DNA of 64,000 nt from Fictibacillus sp. BK138 (GTDB taxonomy: Bacteria > Bacillota > Bacilli > Bacillales > Fictibacillaceae). Made by a program: the position numbers and the translations under genes. Positions 7,540 through 17,404 of the stretch are shown here, piece by piece; the first letter of the stretch is position 1; each line of letters opens with the position of its first letter. Under the pieces are notes generated by a model. That model was not told the DNA's origin. It saw only the letters and a program-made list of their open reading frames with translations, and searched no databases. The stretch is from the NCBI RefSeq assembly GCF_004216955.1, contig NZ_SGXL01000001.1, positions 2,135,413 to 2,199,412 of the forward strand, written 5' to 3'.

Positions 7540-8583
7540 TTATAGCTTCTTTAAATAATCCAAAGCATCATCTAAAGTCTTTACCGGTACGATCTTCATC
7601 TTTGAACCAATGTCCTTTTGCGCTTTAACAGCATCACGATAGTTATTGGCTTCAACCGGTGCAAAGAATATTTCTGCTCCTGCATCGTCAGCGGCTACTA
7701 TCTTCTGCTGAATCCCTCCGATAGGACCTACGTTTTTCTGAAGATCCATCGTTCCGGTTCCGGCAATTTTTTTGCCATGTGTTAGATCTTCTTTAGTAAG
7801 CTGATCTAAGATCTCGAGTGTAAACATAAGACCAGCAGAGGGACCACCGATTTGAGAAGTGTCAATCTTAACTTTAGGATTCGTTACGATTGAAACATCT
7901 GCTACAGGTGAAGTGATTCCAAGTCCTGCTTTTGGACCTTCATCTTGCACATACTTTTTGGGGAACTCTTCAATGTTTAAGGCGACATTCATCTTTTTGT
8001 CACCGCGTAAAATTGTCAGATCTACTTTATCCCCTGCTTTTTTTGGACTTAATGCTTCTAGAAGTTTTTTAGTTTCCATAACAGGTTTATGGTCAACTGC
8101 TACTATCTTATCCCCAACTTTTAATTTTTCTTCTGCCGGCATGCCAGACATGATTCCGGTCACATAAACACCGTGATATTCTATGTCGACTTTCTTTCCC
8201 GCTTCTTGATAGGCAACGATAGTTGCCGCATGCTGAGAATCTTCCATCATCTGCAGCTGGCGCTGGTTATATTCCTCATCTGTTTCATCTTCACTTCTGA
8301 TTTGATCTGCAGGTATCACTTCTCGATAATCGCTCAATTTTGCCCATATGTACTGAGGAATGTTTGCTGTTCCGATCGATACGGTTGTAAGCATAAAGAC
8401 CCCTTCATCTTCATCACCATCTTCTACATGGATGATCGGATCGAGCACTCTTGCATCTCCAGGAGAAGTAATGTAGTAAGGAAGGGGATAAAAGGCGATG
8501 AATGCAAATGCGATTAAAAACAAGATAACAAACTTATTTTGTGAGAAAAAATTTTTCTTCTTCTCTTCTCTATTGGTGGTCAT
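7540..8583 (-). CDS. ylbL: YlbL, membrane-anchored PDZ/Lon-type Ser-Lys protease
   Basis: A 347-residue protein: N-terminal membrane helix (about 17-36), PDZ domain (about 130-205) and C-terminal Lon-protease domain. The catalytic dyad is visible as Ser249 in GGPSAG and Lys294 in GGIQQKIVAA. In B. subtilis, YlbL and CtpA degrade the SOS cell-division inhibitor YneA, ending the DNA-damage checkpoint. The gene overlaps the end of ylbK by 14 nt, so the two are translationally linked; AGGAGTCATCGA precedes the ATG. Confidence 0.95.
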   Translation of the reverse strand: MTTNREEKKKNFFSQNKFVILFLIAFAFIAFYPLPYYITSPGDARVLDPIIHVEDGDEDEGVFMLTTVSIGTANIPQYIWAKLSDYREVIPADQIRSEDETDEEYNQRQLQMMEDSQHAATIVAYQEAGKKVDIEYHGVYVTGIMSGMPAEEKLKVGDKIVAVDHKPVMETKKLLEALSPKKAGDKVDLTILRGDKKMNVALNIEEFPKKYVQDEGPKAGLGITSPVADVSIVTNPKVKIDTSQIGGPSAGLMFTLEILDQLTKEDLTHGKKIAGTGTMDLQKNVGPIGGIQQKIVAADDAGAEIFFAPVEANNYRDAVKAQKDIGSKMKIVPVKTLDDALDYLKKL

Positions 8584-9367
8584 TCGATGACTCCTTCCAC
8601 GTCTTAATCTTTTCTAATATCTTCGGAACCTGTTTTCTGCCAGCTTCCTCTCCTATAGCAATAATGTCATTAACATCTTTAAATGCAGTAGAGCTGAATT
8701 GTTCTACCATCGGACGAATCATAATGTCGGCAGATACTTCATGCCACCTGACCATCTCACGCTGCATGATATCTATACTTTGGATGATCACATCGAAAAT
8801 AGATGTTACCTCATGCTCGGCTTTAAAGTGAGATATATCCACTGCAATGACCAAGTCTGCTCCCATCTCTCGGACGACAGATACAGGTACACGATCAATT
8901 ACGCCGCCATCCACTAACAGCTTGCCATCGATCTTTTCAGGAACCATTATTCCAGGAATTGATATGCTTGCTCTTACAGCGTCAGCTATTGAACCTGATC
9001 TGAACACTATTTTTTCACCATGAAGTAAGTCTGTTGCCACGATTGCTAAAGGAATTTCTGTTTGCTCGATATGTTTTTGCTTTGTAAGAAGTTTTATCAA
9101 TTCTTTTATTTTTTTGCCTGTTATGAAACCCATCTTAGGAACCGTATAATCCATATAATATTTCCGCTTAAAAAGATTTGCCATTTTATATAGATTTTCG
9201 TCACTTTGTCCGATGCAGACCATTGCACCCACAAGTGCTCCCATACTGCTTCCGGCTACCATATCAATTGGAATTCCGGCTTCTCTTAATGCTTTTACAA
9301 CTCCAAGATGCGCAAAGCCTCTGGCACCGCCAGATCCTAGAGCAAGTCCGATTTTGGGTTCAGTCAT
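8570..9367 (-). CDS. ylbK: YlbK, patatin-like phospholipase/esterase
   Basis: A 265-residue patatin-family hydrolase. The oxyanion loop GLALGSGGARGFAHLG is at residues 7-22, the nucleophile motif GSSMG has Ser41, and the dyad aspartate is Asp153 in VDGGVIDRVP. It has no signal peptide, so it is likely cytoplasmic; the lipid substrate is unknown. ATG 9367 follows GGAGGAGCAAAGG; an in-frame ATG 24 nt upstream lies before this ribosome binding site. It forms a two-gene unit with ylbL, divergent from ylbJ. Confidence 0.93.
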   Translation of the reverse strand: MTEPKIGLALGSGGARGFAHLGVVKALREAGIPIDMVAGSSMGALVGAMVCIGQSDENLYKMANLFKRKYYMDYTVPKMGFITGKKIKELIKLLTKQKHIEQTEIPLAIVATDLLHGEKIVFRSGSIADAVRASISIPGIMVPEKIDGKLLVDGGVIDRVPVSVVREMGADLVIAVDISHFKAEHEVTSIFDVIIQSIDIMQREMVRWHEVSADIMIRPMVEQFSSTAFKDVNDIIAIGEEAGRKQVPKILEKIKTWKESSNDHQ

Positions 9368-9494
9368 CCTTTGCTCCTCCTTTGGAAGCATCGTCTTTTT
9401 TTAACATATGGTCTAAAGAGATTCGCTATACGTATAAATAAGGATGAGGACAAGTAAGAATTGCGTATTTTCTTGGTGAGAGGAGTACTCCCTG

Positions 9495-11209
<1,715 letters not shown>

Positions 11210-11217
11210 TTATTTTC

Positions 11218-11772
11218 TTAAATACGTCTAAAAATAGAAATCGTCGTCGTTTTACCGTAGGTTTCCTGTCTTATGCGATGAAAGCTGCCAACCTGCTCAG
11301 GCAGTGAAACGTCTGCCCCATGTTCCGTTACGATGCTTCCGTCATCTGCAAGCAGTCCGAGCTTATCAATCTCTTCCATATCTTTCATAAGCATCTGTTT
11401 AGCATAAGGAGGGTCAAGAAATATCATATCAAATTGAACTTCTCTTTTATGAAGCGCTTTCAACGCTCGTTTTGAATCATTTCTAAATACTTCCGTTTTT
11501 TCTTCATAGTTGCATTGTTTAATATTTTCTTTAATCGTATGTATAGCTTTTTGGTCTTTATCAATGAAGATAAAATGGTTCATACCTCGACTTAATGCTT
11601 CCAGTCCAAGACCTCCGCTTCCGCCATAGAGATCAAGCCCTGCTCCCCCCTCAAAAAAAGGACCAATCATATTAAAAATGGATTCCTTAATCTTATCAGT
11701 AGTTGGCCTCGTATTTGTTCCTGGGACAGCCTTAAGTGGTCTTCCTTTGCATTCTCCAGCTATTACTCTCAC
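11218..11772 (-). CDS. rsmD: 16S rRNA (guanine966-N2)-methyltransferase RsmD (YlbH)
   Basis: A 184-residue S-adenosylmethionine-dependent methyltransferase that modifies G966 of 16S rRNA. The glycine-rich SAM site GAGLDLYGGSGGLGLEALS is near residues 43-61, and the catalytic FLDPPY motif is near 117-122. It is the gene called ylbH in B. subtilis. It lies upstream of coaD on the same strand. A structured-RNA candidate occupies the 342 bp upstream of its start. Confidence 0.96.
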   Translation of the reverse strand: MRVIAGECKGRPLKAVPGTNTRPTTDKIKESIFNMIGPFFEGGAGLDLYGGSGGLGLEALSRGMNHFIFIDKDQKAIHTIKENIKQCNYEEKTEVFRNDSKRALKALHKREVQFDMIFLDPPYAKQMLMKDMEEIDKLGLLADDGSIVTEHGADVSLPEQVGSFHRIRQETYGKTTTISIFRRI

Positions 11773-11881
11773 GTTTTTTCACCTGATTCTTTTATCCTTT
11801 TTTCCATTACCTATCCTATCACAAGTAAACACGTAATCAAACAATCAAATCTTTTACTAATAAGTATAGAGCAAAATAAAA

Positions 11882-12017
11882 GAGGTCATACTACATATAA
11901 CAACATCACGAACGATGTTGTTGCCAACCGCGGAGAAGACTTACTCCCCATAAGTTCTTCATCCGGTTTCTCCTCTCCCATCGCCTTTGAACAGAAGTGA
12001 TTTTGTTTTAAAGGCAA
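11882..12017 (-). ncRNA. Candidate structured RNA upstream of rsmD (ylbH-leader-like)
   Basis: On the minus strand the order of pairings is GCCTTT...AAAGGC (12014 to about 11991), AACCG...CGGTT enclosing GAAGA(A)CTTA...TAAGTCTTC, then AACAACATC-GTTCGT-GATGTTGTT (11922-11899). B. subtilis has a phylogenetically predicted ylbH leader RNA at the same place (known from comparative studies; identity here is inferred from position and structure, not from alignment). The stems are also possible on the plus strand, where a strong terminator follows at 12016-12045, so the transcribed strand is uncertain. The rest of the 11773-12114 gap holds no gene. Confidence 0.5.
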
Positions 12018-12045
12018 CCTGCAGCAGAAGCTGCAGGTTTTTTTT
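12016..12045 (+). terminator. Plus-strand terminator with no plus-strand gene before it
   Basis: AACCTGCAGC-AGAA-GCTGCAGGTT followed by an eight-T run is a textbook plus-strand terminator. The genes on its left (rsmD, coaD) are on the minus strand, so it should end an unannotated plus-strand RNA, or act as an attenuator before the gene at 12115. Confidence 0.8.
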
Positions 12046-12114
12046 CATTCATTTACCCCTTTATAACAGCTTTTTGATATGCTACATTGAGGAAGGAGAA
12101 AGGAGCATTCTAAT

Positions 12115-12492
12115 ATGATTCAACGATTTATCGAGCTTGGGGAAGGGTATTCTGATTTATATGAGCTTTTTGAAATTATGGAAACAAATCAAGATAGAGT
12201 TTCACAGCTTCTATGTTTGAAGGTAAAAAAAGAAGACAAAGAATACGCTTCAGTTGTTGCTGTTCTTAACCCAGCATCAGAGGGCAAATTTCAGCCTTTA
12301 TACATATGCCGAGAAGGAATACCTGTACCTTCAAAACGCTATACCCTGTTTGAAGCAAAAGCGGCAGAGATCAATAAGGAAATAATATCTTTTGACGTTA
12401 AACCATCAACAGATTTTGCTGAGACTGAGCTCTATTTCCATTATCTGACCGGTATTTTGAGACTTAACTATTTAATTCCGCCATTAACGTAA
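12115..12492 (+). CDS. Conserved Bacillaceae protein, DUF7147-like
   Basis: A 125-residue soluble protein starting MIQRFIELGEGYSDLYELFE. From memory, homologues sit beside ylbG in several Bacillaceae and carry the label DUF7147, or an unsupported label of methylthioribose kinase; it is far too short for that kinase and has no kinase motif. AAGGAG lies upstream of the ATG with about 10 nt spacing. It stands alone between the orphan terminator and a terminator shared with ylbG. The function is unknown. Confidence 0.75.
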   Translation: MIQRFIELGEGYSDLYELFEIMETNQDRVSQLLCLKVKKEDKEYASVVAVLNPASEGKFQPLYICREGIPVPSKRYTLFEAKAAEINKEIISFDVKPSTDFAETELYFHYLTGILRLNYLIPPLT

Positions 12493-12534
12493 AAAAACAG
12501 GCAGCAGCTATTCAGCTTTGCTTGCCTGTTTTTT
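12491..12534. terminator. Bidirectional terminator between the DUF7147-like gene and ylbG
   Basis: AAAACAGGCA pairs with TGCCTGTTTT around a loop with an inner AGCT pairing. A and T runs flank it, and it serves two converging genes. Confidence 0.8.
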
Positions 12535-12808
12535 AAATACCCATTTTATAATCATATTCTTTTGCTTTATCAGCGATTTTGCTTTCATATTCGGTTTTAA
12601 TTTCTTGTTTGTGCGATTTTTTAACTTCTTTCACGAAGTGCAGTGATTCCAGCTTAGCTGCAATCTCATCTGCTTTGTTTCCATCACAATATAACACAGC
12701 GTATTTAAGTCGTCTGGAAACGTAATGAACATTTCCATAGCGCCGCAGCTGTTTAGAGAATTTTAATGAATGGAGAAAGACAGAGAGTCCACGACGGTTA
12801 CCAATCAT
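12533..12808 (-). CDS. ylbG: YlbG, UPF0298/DUF2129 family protein
   Basis: A 91-residue cytoplasmic protein with the family's core [20 protein letters not shown] (about residues 15-34) and [12 protein letters not shown], then a charged C terminus. The function is unknown; it is conserved next to ylbF and rsmD in Bacillaceae. I chose ATG 12808, 8 nt after AAAAGGGG; an in-frame start 51 nt upstream would add residues not seen in the family. It is the only gene of its transcript. Confidence 0.88.
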   Translation of the reverse strand: MIGNRRGLSVFLHSLKFSKQLRRYGNVHYVSRRLKYAVLYCDGNKADEIAAKLESLHFVKEVKKSHKQEIKTEYESKIADKAKEYDYKMGI

Positions 12809-12918
12809 AACATAAGCCCCTTTTATTAATAATTTCATACCCTCTATAAATACACACACATTGTTGAAACTGAGATACTATATTTTATCCATAATACTAG
12901 ATAAGGATGTGATGATGT

Positions 12919-13242
12919 ATGGACTTAAATATCATATGGGAAGATTTTTTAAAGCGTACCAAACCAGATCCTGAAGTTATTAATATTGAAAAAAAAATTA
13001 TGGCAGGTATCCCTTTTGTATATGTATCAGTTGTTCCAAACACATCACTTGAAGCCGCAACAGACATTTTGAAAAAACATGCAGTAAAATCAATGAAAGG
13101 GAAACGTCTAACATTGGAACTGAACTTTGTCAGGTCAGAAGAAAACTTATATATTTTCCGTATGCGTTTCCTGGTTCCGCAAGAAAAAATGTTCTGCTGC
13201 GGCAACTTATGTTTTGATTGTATCAGGCTAAGAAACCCTTAA
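12919..13242 (+). CDS. Uncharacterised protein with a C-terminal cysteine cluster
   Basis: A 107-residue protein I do not recognise. Its C terminus has MFCCGNLCFDCIRL (about residues 91-104), four cysteines in a CCxxxCxxC pattern that could hold a metal ion or cluster. The N-terminal half reads as a mixed alpha/beta soluble domain with no membrane helix. AAGGATGTGATG precedes the ATG at 12919. It converges on ricF with 3 nt between the stops. RicF ends in its own cysteine cluster that binds an iron-sulfur centre, so the two neighbours share this feature, but a link is speculation. Confidence 0.75.
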   Translation: MDLNIIWEDFLKRTKPDPEVINIEKKIMAGIPFVYVSVVPNTSLEAATDILKKHAVKSMKGKRLTLELNFVRSEENLYIFRMRFLVPQEKMFCCGNLCFDCIRLRNP

Positions 13243-13245
13243 AAA

Positions 13246-13680
13246 CTAAGCACACCCGCAAGATCCCCCAGATCCACAGCCACCGCTGCAAGAACTCTCA
13301 TCAAAAAACGGATTGCCTGTCGGTACTTTTATCTGCTCCGAAACACTGTGGGCAATGATTCTGCTGCACTCAATAAGAAGCTTTTCAAGCTCTTTCTCAG
13401 CCTTCTTAAAGTTTGCTATGTTCTCATGAAAATCAAGTTCCCTTTTAAGCGTTCGTACTTGTGCAGAAACTGTATGAAATTCAGGATGATATTTACCAAA
13501 CCTTTGCACTTCTTCATATTTCTCTTTCATGTCTGCAAAGCGTGAGATCATCTCCTGAGCCAGTATATCTTGTTCCAAAATGTATTTGGATTTTTTATAT
13601 TCTAATGCAATGCTAGAACTCGAAACCATTTCAGCTAATGTTAAAGACTCTTCCAGCAATACAACTTGATCTAAACTCAT
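13246..13680 (-). CDS. ricF: RicF (YlbF), RNA-maturation/phosphorelay complex subunit
   Basis: A 144-residue helical protein of the YlbF/YmcA family. In B. subtilis, RicF with RicA and RicT forms a complex with [4Fe-4S] clusters that is needed for RNase Y-dependent mRNA maturation and for sporulation, competence and biofilm formation. The glycine/cysteine-rich tail SSCSGGCGSGGSCGCA (last 16 residues) is the known cluster-binding tail. ATG 13680 follows GGGAGGTG; an upstream GTG (13689) overlaps this site. Confidence 0.94.
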   Translation of the reverse strand: MSLDQVVLLEESLTLAEMVSSSSIALEYKKSKYILEQDILAQEMISRFADMKEKYEEVQRFGKYHPEFHTVSAQVRTLKRELDFHENIANFKKAEKELEKLLIECSRIIAHSVSEQIKVPTGNPFFDESSCSGGCGSGGSCGCA

Positions 13681-13810
13681 ACGACACACCTCCCTTTAGG
13701 TATGAGGTTTCTTTTATATTATAGCGGATAATGATTCTAGTTAAAAGCACAGCCGTCTATTTGAAGTAAATAAAAGACTGTTTTCTAGATCTGTACTGAT
13801 CTTGGAAGTG

Positions 13811-14021
13811 GTTGATTTCCGCTCCAGGTGCTCGCTTTCCGCAGGGCGTGCGGTGAGCCCCCTCCGTACTGCTTACATCGAGTGGTCTCACCTGCCCCGC
13901 TTCATGGAGTCTTCTTGCTCCTGCGTCTACAAGTAAATGCTAACGCTGTAAGCTTCCTCGTCGAATGCCTAGCGAGAAGTTTCTCATGTGGCAGACACGC
14001 ACCTTACGTTCCAATCAACTT
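13811..14021 (+). repeat. Dispersed GTTGATT element, copy B, with an internal insertion
   Basis: The copy begins GTTGATTTCCGCTCCAGGTG and ends GTTCCAATCAACTT, but is 211 bp instead of about 130. About 80 bp of extra sequence (13911-13994) sits between the TCTCACCTGCCCCGC centre and the right end. The right flank repeats GTAACAACCTTTTAGAAAAGAGC, as at other copies. It fills most of the 409 bp gap between ricF and the next minus-strand gene; I see no gene there. Confidence 0.85.
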
Positions 14022-14089
14022 GTCATTGAAGACAATCAAAAGTAACAACCTTTTAGAAAAGAGCAAAAAAAACTCTTCGTATTGAAGAG

Positions 14090-14521
14090 TCAGCGAATAT
14101 GAACATATATATTTTTTTTAATCCCGTAATCTGATCCGTCTTTTTTCTTTAATTGAAGGGTAATCTTATGTTTTCCTACACTCATATTTTTCAAGATAAA
14201 GATGGATTTATTTGCATTCATCGCCCATTTCCCATCTACAAAAACAGCCATATATCCATTCATTCGATTCATACCTTCTGAAGTATTCTCTTGGAAAGTA
14301 AATCTCGGGATAATATTTTCTACATAGATATGCTGTTTTTTTACACGGTAGTTTATGGCCCAGTCTTTTTCCATCAATGGATATACACTTGATGCCTCTA
14401 CTGCTTGATTATGATCAAACTCATTTTGTTTTATAGAATCTCTAGAGTTAAACCCTAAAATAATTATAGAAACAATAAATATGAAACTGGCGGCTAGTAT
14501 CATTGCCTTCCTTTTATTCAT
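14090..14521 (-). CDS. Uncharacterised membrane-anchored or secreted protein
   Basis: A 143-residue protein I do not recognise. An N-terminal hydrophobic helix (about residues 5-24, AMILAASFIFIVSIIILGF) acts as a membrane anchor or uncleaved signal; no clear cleavage site or lipobox follows. The rest is extracellular by prediction and reads as a beta-rich domain ending KITLQLKKKDGSDYGIKKN. ATG 14521 follows AAGGAGTGG with long spacing. A weak hairpin, ACTCTTC...GAAGAGT at 14070-14090, may end the transcript. Confidence 0.65.
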   Translation of the reverse strand: MNKRKAMILAASFIFIVSIIILGFNSRDSIKQNEFDHNQAVEASSVYPLMEKDWAINYRVKKQHIYVENIIPRFTFQENTSEGMNRMNGYMAVFVDGKWAMNANKSIFILKNMSVGKHKITLQLKKKDGSDYGIKKNIYVHIR

Positions 14522-14587
14522 AAAAAAACCACTCCTTATAGGAATAGTTTTTTCCAAAATTTATTAATTTATCCGCCTGATGATTAT

Positions 14588-14875
14588 TTACGCTTCAGGC
14601 ATCGAAGGATTAAATCCCTCAGGTGGCATTGAATCATTTGACGTCTCCCCCATAACAGAGATTAATTCCATTAACAATCCAAAGTTTTGAAGCTGCTGGT
14701 GGAACCGGTCTACTCTCTGACCAAATGTACGACCGTAAAATACTTTTGCGCTTTCTTCTAGTTCTGCCACTGAAAAAGGATTGCGAGTTAACTTTCTATA
14801 CCATTCAGGCTTTTCTCTAATATAGTATTTAAGGTCAGGTCTTGTATTCAAGTAATCCTGGATTTCTCTCCGCAC
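14588..14875 (-). CDS. ylbE: YlbE-like protein
   Basis: A 95-residue protein of the YlbE family, with the conserved EKPEWYRKLTRNP stretch near residues 20-32. The function is unknown; it follows ylbD in many Bacillus genomes. I chose GTG 14875 (MRREIQDYL) because AAAGGA lies 10 nt upstream; GTG 14884 in the same frame is too close to it. The C terminus is rich in Pro and Met. It starts 15 nt after the ylbD stop codon. Confidence 0.82.
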   Translation of the reverse strand: MRREIQDYLNTRPDLKYYIREKPEWYRKLTRNPFSVAELEESAKVFYGRTFGQRVDRFHQQLQNFGLLMELISVMGETSNDSMPPEGFNPSMPEA

Positions 14876-14889
14876 GCCACACACATCCT

Positions 14890-15291
14890 TTAATCTTTAT
14901 AAGAAGGATAATCATTCATCTTTTTATCCGGCAGCTGGCTTGGTCTGTCAGACTGATTATTAAATTGCTGTAAAAGTTCTTGAACCGCGTCCATTAAACT
15001 GCCAAATTGGGATAAGTATTTCTGAACATCGTTAATCTGAAGTTTGCTCAGTCCAGCGATAATGTCTCCGATCGTCAGCTCTGCTTTCATATTTTGTGCA
15101 GATGAAGACCGTTTATCTTGCTGTTTTTTCTTCTCCTTAGAATATTGATTCCAACTCTCATGCTCTTCTCCTAACACAATCCAATCCTGGTAAACTTCTT
15201 TCCAAGGCCGTTTATTCTTTTGCACTTCTTTTATTAATTCAGGATGTTTGTGCACAAATTCCTTAAAGCTTTCGATATCAGTCTTTACCAC
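14890..15291 (-). CDS. ylbD: YlbD-like spore-coat-associated protein
   Basis: A 133-residue charged protein. The N-terminal FKEFVHKHPELIKEVQKNKR and WKEVYQDWIVLGEEHESW match the YlbD family, which is linked to the spore coat in B. subtilis; a middle segment (LTIGDIIAGLSKLQINDVQKY) is followed by a Q-rich tail. GTG 15291 is best, after GGGGGTGG; GTG 15300 would overlap it. It is the first gene of the ylbD-ylbE unit. The 15292-15478 stretch upstream shows nothing I can name besides the promoter region it must contain. Confidence 0.85.
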   Translation of the reverse strand: MVKTDIESFKEFVHKHPELIKEVQKNKRPWKEVYQDWIVLGEEHESWNQYSKEKKKQQDKRSSSAQNMKAELTIGDIIAGLSKLQINDVQKYLSQFGSLMDAVQELLQQFNNQSDRPSQLPDKKMNDYPSYKD

Positions 15292-15478
15292 AGAATCCAC
15301 CCCCAGCCGTCCACTGACGAATCATGGTTTACTACATGATACATAAATGCCCAGTAAATGGTGCGCCCAATTTTTGAAATATTTTTAAGTTGATTCTGTT
15401 TACTTTATTCTAGAGCGCCTAAAAAGGTACAATAAAAAGAAAAGGCTGTTTTTGTAAACTCTGTTGCAATTAGAAGAG

Positions 15479-15665
15479 GTTGATTTCCGCTCCAGGTGCT
15501 CGCTTTCCGCGAGGGGTAAGGTGAGCTTGCTAAATGCGCCATCAGGAGACTCACCTGTCCGGCTGATCCCGCAGGACAAGGAAGGCTGCAGCAGCGACAC
15601 ATCGCACGAAGAAAATTTGAAGTTCAATTTTCGAGGAGTCTCGCACCTTGCGCTCCAATCAACTT
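15479..15665 (+). repeat. Dispersed GTTGATT element, copy C, with an internal hairpin insertion
   Basis: It begins GTTGATTTCCGCTCCAGGTG and ends CTTGCGCTCCAATCAACTT. The centre is diverged, and about 55 bp are inserted (about 15580-15635), including the small hairpin GAAAATT...AATTTTC. The flanks AAAAGGCTGTTTTT (15441-15454) and TTTTAAAAAAAAGCC (15698-15712) look like outer inverted ends. It sits between the divergent ylbD and thioesterase genes. Confidence 0.85.
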
Positions 15666-15738
15666 ATCAAAGAATTGCAAAAAGAAAAGCAACCTTCTTT
15701 TAAAAAAAAGCCAAAAAAAAGAATGAGGGAATGCATCT

Positions 15739-16218
15739 GTGGATATTAAAGACGAATTAAACCGTTTTATTGATGAAAGCTGCGATCAAGAAATTGCGGC
15801 TATGAAAATATTTTTAAATAGCTTGAAAGCAAAACGAGAAAATACAAACCTTACTCATATCGCTTCTTTATTGCAATTCAAAACTACTCTTGTAGATGAG
15901 GACACTTTAGAAATGGAAATGCCAAATTCACCTCTGCTCGATAACTCTATTGGAATTGTTCACGGCGGACTTACTGCAACACTGCTTGATACCGCGTTAG
16001 GCACTTTGGCAAGCCATGTTCCTGGAAATAGAAAGGGAGCTGTGACCGTAGAGCTTAAAGTAGATTTTTTAACACCGGGTGTTGGGGAGAAATTCATCTG
16101 CAGAGCTGAAGTGGTTCACAATGGCCGTCAATTAGTGCGAATGGAAGGCAAAGTACGAAACGAAAAAGGGAACCTGATCGCTTCTGCTACGGGAACATTC
16201 TTTAAGCTTCCTGAATAA
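15739..16218 (+). CDS. PaaI/YdiI-type hotdog-fold thioesterase
   Basis: A 159-residue hotdog-fold acyl-CoA thioesterase. The signature GIVHGGLTATLLDTALGTLA (about residues 73-92) contains the HGG and the catalytic acidic residue of the PaaI group, followed by TVELKVDFLTPGVGEKF. The start is GTG 15739, with GAGGGA about 9 nt upstream; no in-frame ATG gives a comparable length. The natural acyl-CoA is unknown. It is a single gene between the repeat and a terminator shared with ylbC. Confidence 0.88.
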   Translation: MDIKDELNRFIDESCDQEIAAMKIFLNSLKAKRENTNLTHIASLLQFKTTLVDEDTLEMEMPNSPLLDNSIGIVHGGLTATLLDTALGTLASHVPGNRKGAVTVELKVDFLTPGVGEKFICRAEVVHNGRQLVRMEGKVRNEKGNLIASATGTFFKLPE

Positions 16219-16224
16219 TGCCTT

Positions 16225-16266
16225 AAAAAAAGAAGAGTTGACTCATCAAGTCAGCTCTTCTTTTTT
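16225..16266. terminator. Bidirectional terminator between the thioesterase gene and ylbC
   Basis: AAGAAGAGTTGAC pairs with GTCAGCTCTTCTT (one G:U), with A and T runs on both sides. Confidence 0.85.
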
Positions 16267-17296
16267 ATTTAGCAGGAACAAGGAAGTTTTGTGTATAGTA
16301 CTTCTTATAAGCTCCTACCCCTAAATGGGTGTATTCATCGTTGAGCATTGTATTTCGATGCCCCTCACTATTCATCCAACCCTCTACTGCTGCGATACCA
16401 TCTGTGTAGTTTGCAGCAATGTTTTCCCCCGCTTGCTTAAACTCTACATTTCCTTCCTGCAGCCGGTCGGAAAGCGTACGTCCGTCTTTACTCTGATGTG
16501 AGAAATATTGCTGGTCCAACATGTCCTTAGAATGTAAGAAGGAAACATCTGATGCACTTTCATCCCATTGCAGCGGGTTCATGCTGTATTTTAATCGGAT
16601 AATATTCGTCAGTTCAAAAATTTGCTGCTCTTCTGATTGATCAATTTTATCTTGTTCCTCTTCCGATATTTCACCAGTTACCGGAAGGTCTCCCCTGTAA
16701 ACGATAGAATAAGGTCTTTGTTTTAATAAAATATCGGAAGTAGTGTACCTGACACTCGAAAGTTTATTTGTAAATTTATCAAAGTACAATTGTACCCACA
16801 TATCTTTTCCAACATTAATAAGCGGTCTAAGCATTACTTCCTGTTCGGAAAGTTCAAATCTGAAAAAATCTGCGCCATCGTTTATCGTAATATCACTTTC
16901 AATAGGATATTGCTGAATAATGGTGTTAGAAGAGTCACCAATCGTAAAAGGTTTTGTATTCAACTCAGAACCAATAGCAAAAATGGTAACAACTTTCCCA
17001 TCTTGAACTCCAGCCTGCATATATCCTTTGGGACTTCTGCTGCCATAAATCAGCCATTCATAATCATAAGCAGATGGGTCAATCCTATCGGGTTCTCCCC
17101 ATTGCTTTTTAAAAGCTTCTATATCTTTACCCAGCCAATTTGATAAAGCACCTTCAGGAATTTTTAATGGTTCTTCTATGTATTGTAATTTTGTTTCAGA
17201 TGGCTCTTTTTCCAGTGAAAGGTCTGGCAATACATCATAAAAAAACAAACCGATCAAGATCACTATAGATAGAAAAAAAGTAACCAATCCACGCAT
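16265..17296 (-). CDS. ylbC: YlbC, membrane-anchored CAP-domain protein
   Basis: A 343-residue protein with an N-terminal membrane helix (about residues 3-22), a CAP-associated N-terminal domain (about 60-200) and a C-terminal CAP/SCP domain (about 225-343). The CAP signatures GENIAANYT, VEGWMNSEGHRNTMLN and YTHLGVGAY are all present. It probably sits outside the membrane; its function is unknown. ATG 17296 follows GGGGGAACC; the family length is about 346 aa. Single gene with its own terminator, downstream of ylbB. Confidence 0.9.
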   Translation of the reverse strand: MRGLVTFFLSIVILIGLFFYDVLPDLSLEKEPSETKLQYIEEPLKIPEGALSNWLGKDIEAFKKQWGEPDRIDPSAYDYEWLIYGSRSPKGYMQAGVQDGKVVTIFAIGSELNTKPFTIGDSSNTIIQQYPIESDITINDGADFFRFELSEQEVMLRPLINVGKDMWVQLYFDKFTNKLSSVRYTTSDILLKQRPYSIVYRGDLPVTGEISEEEQDKIDQSEEQQIFELTNIIRLKYSMNPLQWDESASDVSFLHSKDMLDQQYFSHQSKDGRTLSDRLQEGNVEFKQAGENIAANYTDGIAAVEGWMNSEGHRNTMLNDEYTHLGVGAYKKYYTQNFLVPAK

Positions 17297-17360
17297 AATG
17301 GTTCCCCCTGTATCTTTCATCTCCTTATAGTTTAGCATATAGAGCGATTTACAGGGTTAA

Positions 17361-17400
17361 TAAAAAAACAGCATCATCAATAATGGATGATACTGTCTTT
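17361..17400 (-). terminator. Terminator downstream of ylbB
   Basis: On the minus strand ACAG-ATCATCC...GATGATGCTGT forms an imperfect stem followed by a seven-T run. Confidence 0.7.
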
Positions 17401-17404
17401 ATTT

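Noticed and set aside
11882-12045. T-box, SAM or c-di-GMP riboswitch
   Set aside because: The hallmark sequences of these classes (for example the T-box GGTGGNACCGCG) are absent.
12115-12492. Methylthioribose kinase label for this gene
   Set aside because: At 125 residues it is about a third of a real kinase and lacks kinase motifs; the label seems to be a propagated database error.
13828-14085. Open frame across repeat copy B (and similar frames across copies C and F)
   Set aside because: The frames follow the GC-rich repeat sequence, lack ribosome binding sites, and differ between copies through indels.
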